Below, in pieces: positions 1 to 9,691 of a DNA stretch of 64,000 nt; positions within the stretch are counted from its first letter, which is position 1, and each line of letters opens with the position of its first letter. Both the position numbers and the translations under genes were made by a program. Under the pieces are notes generated by a model. It had not been told where the DNA came from, searched no databases, and was given only the letters and a program-made list of their open reading frames with translations. The DNA is from Raineya sp. (GTDB lineage: Bacteria > Bacteroidota > Bacteroidia > Cytophagales > Thermonemataceae), in contig JALONN010000008.1 in assembly GCA_025454915.1 (NCBI GenBank), forward strand, positions 62,001-126,000, given 5' to 3'.

Positions 1-441
1 TTCTGTTTTTACATGCTCTCCAAACAAGTCGGCTTCAAGCATATTTGCCATAGCCTCAAAATATTCGACAACATCTGTACGAATATTCTTATTGAGCCAT
101 CTGAAGCCGTTGGGCAGATACTGAAGCACTTTTTTGTCATTCAAATACTCTAAATGATGAATATCTGAAAGACTCAAGCCTGCATCCAAAAGTTTTTGAA
201 CAAGCAAATCGGCTGGAGCGTTGCTTGTAGGGCAAAACTCTTCTGCCATCTCAGACCATTCGCCTGTTCGGTTGGCTTGTGCGAATCGCATAATTTCCTC
301 AGAAGTAAGAGGGGTAAGATTTTGCATTAAATTCCCACAATTACATTTCCCCTGATGTCCCCATGCATAAGGAGCTCCATCTTTGAGGCTATCAGCACTT
401 TTACGAAGTGCATCAATGAGTTGTTGAGTTGCTTTTGCCAT
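1..441 (-). CDS. Conserved hypothetical protein, C-terminus cut by the window edge
   Basis: An open frame begins with ATG at 441 on the minus strand and runs off the left edge, giving 147 visible codons. The protein starts MAKATQQLIDALRKSAD and carries HQGKCNCG near residue 30, a compact Cys pair. The remainder looks helical and acidic, with no signal peptide or membrane segment, so a cytoplasmic protein is likely. I do not recognise a family. The upstream 150 bases to the CoA-transferase gene are AT-rich and noncoding. The reading frame is secure; the function is unknown. Confidence 0.7.
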   Translation of the reverse strand, partial: MAKATQQLIDALRKSADSLKDGAPYAWGHQGKCNCGNLMQNLTPLTSEEIMRFAQANRTGEWSEMAEEFCPTSNAPADLLVQKLLDAGLSLSDIHHLEYLNDKKVLQYLPNGFRWLNKNIRTDVVEYFEAMANMLEADLFGEHVKTE

Positions 442-600
442 AACTGACTAAAAGTATTTTATATAAGTGGCATACTAAAAAATCTTTGCTGAGTGTATAA
501 CAAATATACACAATTTTAGTTTTAATTAAAATATAACACCTGTTTAATGAAAAAAGTGTTGTAGGTATTTTACTTACAACACTTTGTATTTTTAGAATGT

Positions 601-1884
601 TTACCAAAACTTCTTGATTCTTTCAAAAGCTTGTTTTTCTAAATCTTCTCTGTGGTCTGGGTGAGCAATATCTATGAGTGCTTTTGCTCTTTGTTTGATG
701 TTTTTACCAAAAAGATAAGCTACCCCATATTCTGTGACAATATAATGTACGTGGGCTCTTGTAGTAGTTACAGAAGCACCATTTTTAAGCAGGGCAGTAA
801 TACGTGATAGACCTTTGTTGGTTGTGGAAGGCAGTGCAATAATAGGCTTTCCACCAGGCGATAATGCTGCACCACGAATGAAATCCATTTGCCCACCAAT
901 ACCAGAGTATTGTCTTAAACCAATGGTATCGGCACAAACCTGCCCTAATAAATCTACTTCTATGGCACTATTGATGGCAACTACTTTAGGGTTTACACGA
1001 ATAACGGAGTCTTCGTTGGTGTAGTTGGTATCCAGCATAGCTACTAACGGGTTGTCATGAATAAAATCATATACTTTTTTAGTACCCATCACAAAACATG
1101 CAACCACTTTTCCGGGGTGTTTTACTTTGTATTTGCCTGTAATAACACCATTTTCAACCAAAGGAACAACACCATCTGAGAACATTTCTGTATGAATTCC
1201 TAAATCTTTATGATTATTCAGGTTAGCCAGTACAGCATTAGGGATGCCTCCAATGCCCATTTGCATAGTTGAGCCATCTTCAATGAGTCCGGCACAGAAT
1301 TGCCCAATCTTCATTTCTACGTCACTAATGGCAAGTGGAGGTATTTCTGGAAGGGCTTCTTCCTGTTCAACAGCATATTTGAACTTACTGATGTGTACAA
1401 AACCATCTCCATGTGTACGGGGCATTTGAGGGTTTATTTGAGCAATACAAACTTTTGCTTTCTTGAGAGCCGAAATGGCAGCATCCACGGATACTCCCAA
1501 AGTACAAAAGCCATGACTATCAGGAGGTGATACATTGAAAATTGCAACATCTGTGGGCAGTACATCATTTAAGAATAGCTCGGGTACTTCACTTAAAAAA
1601 ACAGGAATATAAGAAGCTCTGCCATCATCTACGGCTGGGCGTAGAGAGTCTGAGACGAATAAAGCATTAATTTTGAGATGTTTGTCGTATTTGGGGTCAG
1701 CCAATTCAAATTCCCCGAACGGAGAAAAAGCAAGAACCTCAATATCTGTAAGATTATGATTGAGTACATACTCTCCAAATTTTCTTACCATATAACGGGG
1801 ATTGGCAGCTACTCCATGAAAAAATACCCTTTGACCTGATTTTACAACTGATAGAGCCTCTTCGGCGGAAACATATTGAGCCAT
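601..1884 (-). CDS. Acetyl-CoA hydrolase/CoA-transferase family protein (Cat1/4-hydroxybutyrate CoA-transferase type)
   Basis: This 427-residue protein matches the length and layout of two-domain CoA-transferases that move CoA between acetate or short acyl acids and acyl-CoA. The glycine loop GIGGIPNAVL lies at about 210-219. The family's catalytic glutamate is probably E233 in HTEMFSDG. GIGGQMDF near 328-335 matches the CoA-binding loop. No signal peptide is present, so it is cytoplasmic. It stands alone on the minus strand. Whether it acts on acetate, butyrate or 4-hydroxybutyrate, or as a hydrolase, cannot be told from sequence. The family assignment is secure. Confidence 0.9.
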   Translation of the reverse strand: MAQYVSAEEALSVVKSGQRVFFHGVAANPRYMVRKFGEYVLNHNLTDIEVLAFSPFGEFELADPKYDKHLKINALFVSDSLRPAVDDGRASYIPVFLSEVPELFLNDVLPTDVAIFNVSPPDSHGFCTLGVSVDAAISALKKAKVCIAQINPQMPRTHGDGFVHISKFKYAVEQEEALPEIPPLAISDVEMKIGQFCAGLIEDGSTMQMGIGGIPNAVLANLNNHKDLGIHTEMFSDGVVPLVENGVITGKYKVKHPGKVVACFVMGTKKVYDFIHDNPLVAMLDTNYTNEDSVIRVNPKVVAINSAIEVDLLGQVCADTIGLRQYSGIGGQMDFIRGAALSPGGKPIIALPSTTNKGLSRITALLKNGASVTTTRAHVHYIVTEYGVAYLFGKNIKQRAKALIDIAHPDHREDLEKQAFERIKKFW

Positions 1885-2033
1885 AGCAATGATAGTTTGT
1901 TTTTGTGTTACTAAATTGTATAAAATAAAGGAAATGACGGCTGATATTAATCAATTTTATCTTGATTTTAATCAGATAAATACATCGATTCAAACACTTA
2001 TTCATAAAAAATGTTTTTGAAAAAAAAATGTTG

Positions 2034-2066
2034 TTTGTATTTCGTGTTTATTTTTTTTTATATTTG
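2034..2066 (+). promoter_or_regulatory. Bacteroidota-type promoter
   Basis: TTTG at 2034-2037 and TATATTTG at 2059-2066 match the Bacteroidota -33 (TTTG) and -7 (TAnnTTTG) boxes, with 21 bases between them. It lies 29 bases before the ATG at 2095. The longer reading frame starting at 2011 would begin upstream of this promoter, so 2095 is the better start. Confidence 0.6.
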
Positions 2067-2094
2067 GAAATTAAGAAACATAAACTCTTTCCAT

Positions 2095-2568
2095 ATGAAA
2101 AAATTATTAAAACTTTATTCTCTTGCTTTAGCTTTTGGGCTTTCTTATTCTGTTGCAAATGCACAAACCACTGAAGGTGCAGCTCGTATGCCCGAAACAG
2201 AAGGTACAACGATTATAGTAGAAACTGAAAAGAAAGCAGTTGTAACTCCTAAAGACAATAATATTGTTGTATCTGAAAATAAAGTAAAGCCTGCAAAAAC
2301 AGTAGAAACAAATACAGAAGTTACAGAATTTAAGAGCCTAAATGCTACTAAAAAAATAATAAAAGGTGATAGAATTAAAAAACATCTAAAACCAGAGAAA
2401 AAAGACCAAACAAACATGAGTAAATATACTAAATTAGGTCTAATTTTAGCTATTGTAGGTTTAGTCTTTATGTTAGTTCTCTGGGGTGCAGGGTTGTGGT
2501 ATTTAGGTAGTCTTTTATTAACTGTTGGACTTATACTCATTCTTTTAGATTACTTGGAATTACTATAA
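2095..2568 (+). CDS. Small exported membrane protein of unknown function
   Basis: The 157-residue product begins MKKLLKLYSLALAFGLS and has a signal peptide probably cut after ANA|Q near residue 23. A low-complexity Thr/Glu/Lys-rich middle follows. The last 50 residues hold two hydrophobic helices (LGLILAIVGLVFMLVLWGAGL and YLGSLLLTVGLILILLDYL) split by a tryptophan-glycine turn. This fits an inner-membrane protein with a periplasmic N-terminal tail. The start is chosen because a good promoter lies just upstream and a terminator follows, so it is probably monocistronic. I do not recognise a family. Confidence 0.75.
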   Translation: MKKLLKLYSLALAFGLSYSVANAQTTEGAARMPETEGTTIIVETEKKAVVTPKDNNIVVSENKVKPAKTVETNTEVTEFKSLNATKKIIKGDRIKKHLKPEKKDQTNMSKYTKLGLILAIVGLVFMLVLWGAGLWYLGSLLLTVGLILILLDYLELL

Positions 2569-2598
2569 AACAAATTAAAAAAATATACGTTTACAAGG

Positions 2599-2630
2599 AA
2601 GCAACCTTTTATAAGGTTGCTTTCGTCTTT
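2599..2630 (+). terminator. Rho-independent terminator
   Basis: AAGCAACCTT (2599-2608) pairs perfectly with AAGGTTGCTT (2613-2622) over a four-base loop and is followed by a T-rich run. It lies 30 bases after the stop of the gene ending at 2568. Confidence 0.8.
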
Positions 2631-2663
2631 TAGATAAATTAAGTTTTATCAATCTTCAAACCT

Positions 2664-5102
2664 ATGAGAAAATACACACTTCTTTATTTCTTCCTTCTGT
2701 TGATGTCCATTCATGCATTTGGACAAAAGGCAACTATTAAAGGTAAAATCACCGATTCAAAGGGAGAGCTTTTACCTTTTTCTACTATTCATATTAAAGG
2801 CACTACACTAGGAACAAGCACCAATGCTGAAGCTCTGTACAATTTGCAAATTCCTGCGGGTACACACGAGGTGATAGCCCAATATCCAAGCTATAAGTCT
2901 CTTAGACAGGTAGTTACTGTTACTGCAAATCAAGAATTAGAGCTTAATTTTTCGTTACAGGAAGAAGGTGCAGAAATAGAGAGTATTATGGTGAAAGCTA
3001 ATGCTGTCAATTATGCAGATGAAGTAATTAAAAATGCTCAAAAAAATAGAAAAAATTACTTAGAAGAACGCCCAGACTATAATTGTAAAGTTTATATCAA
3101 AGGGCTTGCAAAATTAACTGAGAAACCTAAACAAATATTGGGGGAAAGTACAGCTGGGGTTGATACAGGAGTTGTGTATCTTTCTGAAAGTATTTCAGAG
3201 GTAAGTTATCAGAAAAGCCCAAGATCATATAAGGAGGTAGTAGTTGCTTCAAAAGTAAGTGGTGATAGCAAAGGATTTAGTTTTAATCAGGCAGCTTCAT
3301 GGAACTTTAATTTTTATGAAAACATGGTAGGACAGGGGCTTTCCGAACGGGGTTTTGTTTCTCCAATAGCTAGTATGGCTTTTATATACTATAATTATAA
3401 GTGGGAAGGTCAATTTACTGAAGATGGACTGGTCATTAATAAAATTAAAGTGATACCCAAACGTAATACAGACCCTGTTTGGGAAGGCTACATTTATATT
3501 ACAGAAGATACATGGAGAATTCATAGTTTAGATTTGAGATTTGATAAAAATCGTCCTGTAGATTTTATTAAAGAGGGAAGTATTAAACAAGTTTATACAA
3601 AACCAGATAAAAATACAGAATGGACACTGCTTTCTCAAAATTTTGACTTTGGATTTAAACTTTTTGGTTTTGGAGGAAAAGGCTATTTTACCAAGGTATA
3701 TTCAGACTATAACCTGAACCCTACATTTGACAAAAAACATTTTGGAAGAGACTTAATTATTGTTGAAAAAGAGTCAAATAAAAAAGATTCTTCATTCTGG
3801 CAAAAAATACGCCCTGTTCCTCTCTTGGCTTTTGAAAAAGAAGATTATAGAAAAAAAGATAGTATAGAGAAAATACAAGAATCTCCTCGTTACAAAGATT
3901 CTGTAGATAGACTCAATAATGAATTTAAAACCTCATCTTTGTTTTTCGGATATACTTACAAGAATAGTAAAAAGAAATATAGCATAGGTTTTTCTTCCTT
4001 ACTCAACGAAGTATCGTTCAATACAGTTGAAGGCTTGGTTTTGAATTTTCGTGTATCTTATCAAAAAGAATTAAAGGATAACAAAGATATCAGTATTACG
4101 CCTGTTATTCGTTATGGATTTAGTAGTAAGGATTTCTATGGAAAACTAAGACTTTCATACTTAATAAAACCAAGAACTTACACACGAATAAGTATAGAAG
4201 GTGGAAAATTTGTAGAACAGTTCAATCCCAATGCTATAGAGCCTTCTATCAATAGTTCTGCATCGTTGTATTGGAAAGATAATTTTATGAAGCTTTACGA
4301 AAAAACATTCTTAAATGTAGGTTATAGAGGAGAGATTTTAAGCGGATTAATCATTAATACAAATTTAGAGTATGCATTAAGAAGAAAACTTGAAAATACA
4401 ACAAGTTATAGCTGGAGTAAAAATAACACTAAAGAATATACTTCTAATGACCCGCTCAATAATGAATTAACCAATACAGCCTTTTTGGATAATAATGCTT
4501 TGATTTGGAATGTAAATCTGTCATTTGTTCCTAAACAACGGTATATCAATCGTCCAGATGCTCGTATTCGTGTTCGTTCTAAATATCCTACTTTTGAACT
4601 AAATTATACAAAAGGCTTGAATATTTTGGGAAGTGATGTAGATTTTGATCAAATAGAGATAGGTATTCGTGATAGCTATCGCTGGGGGCTTTTGGGTTCA
4701 GGAACTTACAGAGGTTTTGCAGGACAATTCTTAAATTCTCGTGCTATGACATTCATTGATTACCAGCATTTTAATGGTAATCGAACATTTGTAGCCTTTC
4801 CGAGTTTTAGAGCATACCAATTGTTAGACTATTATGCTTTTAGTACTACACGAAAATATGCAGGTGTTAGTTACGAACATCATTTTAATGGTTTCTTCTT
4901 CAACAGAATTCCATTACTCAAGAAAGCCCGTATTCAGGAAGTATTTACTTGCAATTATTTGTTTACAGAAACTAACGGGAATTATATAGAATTAGGAGCG
5001 GGCATTGAACATATTTTTAAGATACTGCGTGTAGATTACTTTTGGGGCTTGCTGGATGGCAAAAGTTATGGTAATGGAGTCAGAGTAGGAATAGGCTTCT
5101 AA
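2664..5102 (+). CDS. DUF5686 family outer-membrane protein with carboxypeptidase-regulatory-like domain
   Basis: This 812-residue protein has a signal peptide (MRKYTLLYFFLLLMSIHAFG). A CarboxypepD_reg-like Ig-fold domain at about 23-100 contains IKGKITDSKGELLPFSTIHIKG. A long DUF5686 region follows, and the C-terminal half alternates in the manner of outer-membrane beta strands and ends in GVRVGIGF, an aromatic end typical of barrel proteins. Family members are large Bacteroidota envelope proteins of unproven function, related in layout to TonB-dependent receptors but without a plug. It is single and ends at a strong terminator. Confidence 0.88.
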   Translation: MRKYTLLYFFLLLMSIHAFGQKATIKGKITDSKGELLPFSTIHIKGTTLGTSTNAEALYNLQIPAGTHEVIAQYPSYKSLRQVVTVTANQELELNFSLQEEGAEIESIMVKANAVNYADEVIKNAQKNRKNYLEERPDYNCKVYIKGLAKLTEKPKQILGESTAGVDTGVVYLSESISEVSYQKSPRSYKEVVVASKVSGDSKGFSFNQAASWNFNFYENMVGQGLSERGFVSPIASMAFIYYNYKWEGQFTEDGLVINKIKVIPKRNTDPVWEGYIYITEDTWRIHSLDLRFDKNRPVDFIKEGSIKQVYTKPDKNTEWTLLSQNFDFGFKLFGFGGKGYFTKVYSDYNLNPTFDKKHFGRDLIIVEKESNKKDSSFWQKIRPVPLLAFEKEDYRKKDSIEKIQESPRYKDSVDRLNNEFKTSSLFFGYTYKNSKKKYSIGFSSLLNEVSFNTVEGLVLNFRVSYQKELKDNKDISITPVIRYGFSSKDFYGKLRLSYLIKPRTYTRISIEGGKFVEQFNPNAIEPSINSSASLYWKDNFMKLYEKTFLNVGYRGEILSGLIINTNLEYALRRKLENTTSYSWSKNNTKEYTSNDPLNNELTNTAFLDNNALIWNVNLSFVPKQRYINRPDARIRVRSKYPTFELNYTKGLNILGSDVDFDQIEIGIRDSYRWGLLGSGTYRGFAGQFLNSRAMTFIDYQHFNGNRTFVAFPSFRAYQLLDYYAFSTTRKYAGVSYEHHFNGFFFNRIPLLKKARIQEVFTCNYLFTETNGNYIELGAGIEHIFKILRVDYFWGLLDGKSYGNGVRVGIGF

Positions 5103-5109
5103 AAAATAA

Positions 5110-5135
5110 AACCCTCTGTAAAAGAGGGTTTTGTA
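5110..5135. terminator. Bidirectional terminator between convergent genes
   Basis: AACCCTCT and AGAGGGTT form a stem over a short A-rich loop, flanked by A on the left and T on the right. It separates the DUF5686 gene (plus) from the TPR gene (minus). Confidence 0.75.
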
Positions 5136-5154
5136 TTATAAAAAGTCATGTTGT

Positions 5155-5913
5155 TTATTTCGTTTCTAAAGAAGCTTCTAAGCGAGCTTTATATTTTTGA
5201 GCATTTGTACGTTCTGCTGAATTATAGTATTCTTTAATCAACTCATCGTATACTCCAATAGCTCCTTTTGAATCATTTTTCAATTCATATGCCAAAGCTA
5301 ATTTCATTAAGTAAGTAGGAGTGAAAAATTGATTTGAATAGTGATTAGCAGCTTTACGATAATATGTAATAGCTTCATCTAATTTGTTTAATTCCATATT
5401 GGCATCACCAATAAGAGAATAAGCTCTTCCCTGAATAATTTTATCATCAGAGCTAAAGCCTTCTAACTGAGTGATAGCTTCTTTGAATTTACCTTCTTTC
5501 ATAAAAGCAATACCAGCATACAAACGAGCAAGTTTACCTGTCTGACTGATACTAAAGTTATCAGCTACTTTTTTAGCTGCCCAATATTTACCTTCACCTT
5601 TTGCAACTTTCCCTAAAGAATCCATTTGGAAAAAGTGTTCAGCAGCATATAACTTAGCTGCAGCTTCATTTTGCTGTTCAGACTTATAATATCTAAAGCC
5701 AAAATAGCCACCAACAGCTACTACCAAAGTAACAAGTCCAGCTAATACCCATTTTTGATTTTTCTTCAGAAACTCTTCTGTTTTATCTAAAACTAAACTT
5801 GGGTCTTCTAAAACGCTATCTGTAGCCTCTACAGGAGTAAAAGTAACCTCTTTGTTTTGTTCTTCTTGGGCTTTTTGCTCAGCTTTTTTCTCAAATTGCT
5901 TTATTTTAGTCAT
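5155..5913 (-). CDS. Membrane-anchored tetratricopeptide repeat protein
   Basis: The 252-residue protein starts MTKIKQFEKKAEQKAQEEQ. It has a charged cytoplasmic N-terminus, one membrane helix (WVLAGLVTLVVAVGGYFGF) near residues 55-75, and a periplasmic TPR-like region rich in alternating helices such as GKFKEAITQLEGF and NKLDEAITYYRKAANHY. The layout resembles YfgM-type periplasmic TPR proteins that assist envelope protein folding; that match is inference. The ATG at 5913 is preferred to the longer frame from 5964 because a promoter lies between them. Confidence 0.85.
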   Translation of the reverse strand: MTKIKQFEKKAEQKAQEEQNKEVTFTPVEATDSVLEDPSLVLDKTEEFLKKNQKWVLAGLVTLVVAVGGYFGFRYYKSEQQNEAAAKLYAAEHFFQMDSLGKVAKGEGKYWAAKKVADNFSISQTGKLARLYAGIAFMKEGKFKEAITQLEGFSSDDKIIQGRAYSLIGDANMELNKLDEAITYYRKAANHYSNQFFTPTYLMKLALAYELKNDSKGAIGVYDELIKEYYNSAERTNAQKYKARLEASLETK

Positions 5914-5934
5914 TGCGATTGTATTTTTGAACCG

Positions 5935-5964
5935 CAAATTTACAAATAAATTTTTATAAACCAA
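5935..5964 (-). promoter_or_regulatory. Bacteroidota-type promoter for the TPR gene
   Basis: On the minus strand TTGG (5961-5964) and TAAATTTG (5935-5942) are separated by 18 bases, matching the TTTG / TAnnTTTG pair. It lies just before the ATG at 5913. Confidence 0.5.
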
Positions 5965-5993
5965 GAAGTATTATAAAATAAGTATGAAAATAG

Positions 5994-6020
5994 AAAAAAG
6001 CCGAATCATTCGGCTTTTTG
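5994..6020. terminator. Rho-independent terminator
   Basis: AAAAAGCCGAA pairs with TTCGGCTTTTT over a TCA loop at 5996-6019. It lies about 35 bases after the end of the minus-strand gene 6053-7429 and reads as a terminator in both directions. Confidence 0.85.
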
Positions 6021-6052
6021 AGGCTATAAATATACATATAGGAAAGAATGAA

Positions 6053-7429
6053 CTACATTCTACAAGCAGCTTCCTGATTTCTCAAATTTTCTTCAGTTTC
6101 TTTTTTCTTACGAATCTCTTCCAAACGTTTTTTCCTTTCTTCTTCCTGTCTTTTTTTCAAATCATTACGATTGTTGTTGGTAGTGATAATAACATTAGTG
6201 GTAGCACTTTCAATCGGAATTAAATTGATGTCTGCAATAATAATATTTTCACCAGTTTTAGTTTTTAGCACATTGTTATAATTCTGATATTTAGTCTCTT
6301 TACTAATACTTTGGTCATAACTGTCTTTAGGAGTATTCAGAATGATCATGTATTCACCAGTATAAGGATTACTCCAAACATCTTTGGTACTATTACAGCA
6401 GGTTTCTTTGATAACCACTCTTTTCTGAAGAGGACGTTTGGTTTTAGCATCTCTTACTACACCTTTAATAATAAGAGTCTGATTAGGTTTCATTTCTTTG
6501 GGAGATTTGGTTACATCTGCAAAATAAATATCACCATCTCTAATAAAATAAGTTTCTTTGCCATCAGAAGTAATGGTAAAACCATAATCGTGACGAGCTG
6601 TATTAAAAGGTGAGCCTACATTATAAACCTTAGGGTTTGAGCTTGTTTTAGCATCTCTTAAAGAAACCTTATAAATATCGAGTCCTCCAAATCCTTTATA
6701 GCCATCAGAAGCAAAGTAAAGTGTTTCTCCATCAGCAGCAATAAATGGAGAACGTTCATCTCCTAATGTACTGATAGTAAGCATTTTGGGATAACTCCAA
6801 TAACCATTTTGTAAATAGCTGATATATAAGTCCATTGCACCATCATAATCCTTCCCTGCAGCAACAATAAATACTTTACCATCAGGAGAAATGGTCATGC
6901 CATCTGTGGCATATCTGTTATCTATAAAAAAGCTGGAGATACCTCCACCTAATCCTGTTTTTTTGCCCCAATTACTGCCATACCTTAAGGCTTTATAGTA
7001 TGGACCTCCATCATCTTCCCAACTACTACCTACGTCATTATGCCAACTCTGAAAATATACAATCTGTCCATCAGGAGAAACATTAGGTTCATCTTCACCC
7101 ATATTAGTATTGATATTGGAGCTCAAACAAACAGGTATTTGCCAGTCTTTTCCCTTACGTTCTGAATACCATATATCTCCATCATACTGAGACTGCCCTT
7201 TGAAATTAGTATAGCCTTCCCTTGACCAAGGCATGAGTCCTCTTGAAGACATAAAAAACATATACCTCCCATCAGGAGTAATGCTCATATTAACTTCTCG
7301 ATATGAAGAGTTCAGCCTGTATTGTTTAGAAACAGGAATATTAGTTGGCTGTTCAATAATTTCGGCTGTTTTCTGAGCATATCCGTTCATCCAACAACAC
7401 AAAAGCCCATATATAAACCATTTTTTCAT
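6053..7429 (-). CDS. Exported PD40 (WD40-like) beta-propeller protein
   Basis: The 458-residue protein has a signal peptide (MKKWFIYGLLCCWMNGYAQ). It carries repeated PD40/TolB-like motifs such as ITPDGRYMFFMSS, VSPDGQIVYFQS, ISPDGKVFIVAAG, IAADGETLYFASDG and ITSDGKETYFI, together a propeller at about 45-310. A short carboxypeptidase-regulatory-like domain (LIIKGVVRDAKTKRPL) comes near 320, and the C-terminal tail is a very charged coiled coil. Such proteins are common in the Bacteroidota periplasm and often lie beside OmpA-type proteins, but none is here. Its partner is unknown. Confidence 0.85.
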   Translation of the reverse strand: MKKWFIYGLLCCWMNGYAQKTAEIIEQPTNIPVSKQYRLNSSYREVNMSITPDGRYMFFMSSRGLMPWSREGYTNFKGQSQYDGDIWYSERKGKDWQIPVCLSSNINTNMGEDEPNVSPDGQIVYFQSWHNDVGSSWEDDGGPYYKALRYGSNWGKKTGLGGGISSFFIDNRYATDGMTISPDGKVFIVAAGKDYDGAMDLYISYLQNGYWSYPKMLTISTLGDERSPFIAADGETLYFASDGYKGFGGLDIYKVSLRDAKTSSNPKVYNVGSPFNTARHDYGFTITSDGKETYFIRDGDIYFADVTKSPKEMKPNQTLIIKGVVRDAKTKRPLQKRVVIKETCCNSTKDVWSNPYTGEYMIILNTPKDSYDQSISKETKYQNYNNVLKTKTGENIIIADINLIPIESATTNVIITTNNNRNDLKKRQEEERKKRLEEIRKKKETEENLRNQEAACRM

Positions 7430-7502
7430 AATAAAGTCTGATTAATACGCTATCAACAAATTTACTTATTTTTTATAATTTTGTCAATTTATTTTCAAAC
7501 AC

Positions 7503-8756
7503 TTATAACAAGTGTCTGCCAACTTCTTCGCCATTTTTCCAGACAAGCTCAGGTTTCAGTTTACCTTGCCAATACAAAATCTCTCTGTAATCATCACAGG
7601 CAAAAGCAAGCATATCAGCTAAAAAATATTTTTCAAGTCTGCCTCTATCGTGTAAGTTTAAGGCTTTGGCAGCTCTAAAAGTGATACCAGCCCAAGTTTC
7701 GGCTGTGGAAAGTTTTTGACTTGCAGCCAGTACAGAAGCCTGTAAAAGTAAATCGCCCATAGGAGCAGAACCAGGGTTATGGTCAGTAGAAATAGCCACA
7801 CAAGCCCCAGCATCCAAGAGTTTGCGAGCAGGGGCAAAGGACATTCCTAAACCCAAAGATGCTCCAGGAAGCACTACAGCTACGGTATTACTTTCTCCAA
7901 ACATTTTAATTTCTAAATCTGAGCTAGCTTCCAAATGATCTGCACTAAGAGCCTCTAATTCAATGGCTAATTTACTTCCAGCTGTGCTAAATTGGTCGGC
8001 ATGGATGGTTAATTCAAAGCCTGCCTCTTTGGATTTTTGAAGATAATATTTAGCTAAATCGTAAGGAAAAGCTGTTTCTTCTACAAAAATATCAATTCGT
8101 TTGGTTAGATTTTCTTCTTTTATTTTTGGAAAAAGTTCTGAAATCAGATAATCGAGGTACAATTTTTTATCTGTAAATTCTGGGGGAAGGGTATGAGCAG
8201 CCAGACACGTAGAAACTACATCCATAGGGGTTTGTAAGGAAACTCTTTGAATGGCTCTGAGCATTTTGAGTTCATCTTCTACAGAAAGTCCGTAACCACT
8301 CTTTATTTCGGCAGTGGTAACACCTTCAGTCAGCATTTCAAAAGTTCGCATCAGTGTAAGCCCTGTCAGGTCTTCTTCTTCAGCAGCTCTTGTTTTTCTG
8401 ACACTATCCAAAATTCCACCACCTGCCTTAGCAATATTGAGATAGCTTTCTCCTGCTATACGCAAAGCATAATCTTTAGAACGATTACCAGCAAAACAGA
8501 TATGTGTATGGCAATCTATAAAACCAGGGGTTAGTACCCAATTGCCTGCGGGTAGCTCTAAAATATCAACATTTTCGTCAAGGGCTTTTTTTACCAATAC
8601 TTCAAAAGAGTCTATTTCTGCAATTTTTCCATCAATAATCCAAACACCTACATCTTCTAAAATCTCCAGAGAAGAATCTTTAATAGCACCTTTAAAAGGC
8701 AAATTGCGTAAAGTAATGGCTTGTTTGAAAGAGCCTATCAGTTTTTGATTTTCCAT
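7503..8756 (-). CDS. hutI: Imidazolonepropionase
   Basis: This 417-residue amidohydrolase converts 4-imidazolone-5-propionate to N-formimino-L-glutamate in histidine breakdown. The metal-binding HTH pair lies in FIDCHTHICFAGNR (H83, H85). IHADQFS in the middle and STDHNPGSAP near residue 320 supply the later His and Asp ligands of the family. Length is normal for HutI. No other hut gene is in the window, so the pathway is scattered or continues elsewhere. It is cytoplasmic. The assignment is strong. Confidence 0.95.
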   Translation of the reverse strand: MENQKLIGSFKQAITLRNLPFKGAIKDSSLEILEDVGVWIIDGKIAEIDSFEVLVKKALDENVDILELPAGNWVLTPGFIDCHTHICFAGNRSKDYALRIAGESYLNIAKAGGGILDSVRKTRAAEEEDLTGLTLMRTFEMLTEGVTTAEIKSGYGLSVEDELKMLRAIQRVSLQTPMDVVSTCLAAHTLPPEFTDKKLYLDYLISELFPKIKEENLTKRIDIFVEETAFPYDLAKYYLQKSKEAGFELTIHADQFSTAGSKLAIELEALSADHLEASSDLEIKMFGESNTVAVVLPGASLGLGMSFAPARKLLDAGACVAISTDHNPGSAPMGDLLLQASVLAASQKLSTAETWAGITFRAAKALNLHDRGRLEKYFLADMLAFACDDYREILYWQGKLKPELVWKNGEEVGRHLL

Positions 8757-8814
8757 AAAAATTGTTTCAAGAGTTTTCTTGAGAGCAATTTAAACAGAAA
8801 TTTGATGGGATAAA

Positions 8815-8849
8815 AGATAAAAAATCCTCAGTAGCAAGGCTACTGAGGA
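8815..8849 (-). terminator. Rho-independent terminator
   Basis: TCCTCAGTAGC (8825-8835) pairs perfectly with GCTACTGAGGA (8839-8849) over a three-base loop. On the minus strand a T-rich run follows. It ends the head-GIN gene at 8872. Confidence 0.85.
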
Positions 8850-8871
8850 AATTAATAAAATAAACAACGAT

Positions 8872-9576
8872 TTATTCAGCTTTTACAGAGCTTGCTCTAC
8901 TATCTGAGCTTCTTACATTAGAGGGGTTTCCTCTGTAACGAACCTTGCCAGCTCCGCTAATATCTACATCTAAGCTGTTTTTAGCATGAACTTTTGCATT
9001 GCTTGCACCACTGATATCAAGAGACACATTTTGTCCTACTAAATCAAAAGCTTTTACATTGCCTGCTCCACTCATGTCATAATCTTGGTTTGTTGCAGTA
9101 CCTTTCAGGTCTAAATTTCCTGCTCCCGACATATCTACCTTTAGTTTTTCTGTTTCAAGATTCAAAGTTATATTTCCTGCACCTGATACATCTATTTTTA
9201 AAGAATTGCATTTTAGAGTCCCTTCATTTTTGAGATTTACAGCCCCTGAGTTTTCGATACAATCTAAATTTTTGTAGTATACCACAATTTTAGGTGATTG
9301 ACGAATATTTCTGTTTCGTCTGTTGTCTTTAAAACGAATACGAAGCATATTTCCTTTTACTTCTGTAACAATGTCTTCATTGGGAACATCCTCAGAGCCT
9401 GTTACAACTACTTTTGTTTCATTACTATTCTGTAAAATCACATCATAAGCTCCCGAAAAAGAGACTCCTGTGAAGTTTCCAACTGAACGAGTTTCTGGAG
9501 TTTGAGCAATTGTAGTTTGGCAACTCAATACTGAACCTAATAATACTCCTGCAATGATGGCTGTTATTTTTTTCAT
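8872..9576 (-). CDS. Head-GIN domain (DUF2807) putative lipoprotein
   Basis: The 234-residue protein starts with a lipoprotein-like signal ending SVLSC (Cys near 19). A DUF2807/head-GIN domain follows, in which the motif SGAGN recurs at nearly regular spacing (IDVSGAGNITL, VDMSGAGNLDL, YDMSGAGNVKA, LDISGASNAKV, VDISGAGKVRY). Such repeats form a right-handed beta solenoid in this family. It is envelope-located and of unknown role. It has its own terminator. Transcription probably starts in the AT-rich gap shared with arsR. Confidence 0.9.
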   Translation of the reverse strand: MKKITAIIAGVLLGSVLSCQTTIAQTPETRSVGNFTGVSFSGAYDVILQNSNETKVVVTGSEDVPNEDIVTEVKGNMLRIRFKDNRRNRNIRQSPKIVVYYKNLDCIENSGAVNLKNEGTLKCNSLKIDVSGAGNITLNLETEKLKVDMSGAGNLDLKGTATNQDYDMSGAGNVKAFDLVGQNVSLDISGASNAKVHAKNSLDVDISGAGKVRYRGNPSNVRSSDSRASSVKAE

Positions 9577-9691
9577 GGTAATTCAAATTTAAAAGTGTTG
9601 ATTTTAAACTATTGACAATACTTTTGGAGAGAGGTTGCATCAAAAAGAAAAAATATTTTAGAAAAATTTTTCTAAGTAAAAATATTAATCG

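Noticed and set aside
413..607. 64-codon minus-strand frame between the first two genes
   Set aside because: It overlaps the better-supported frame start at 441, is compositionally like intergenic DNA, and has no ribosome site or family.
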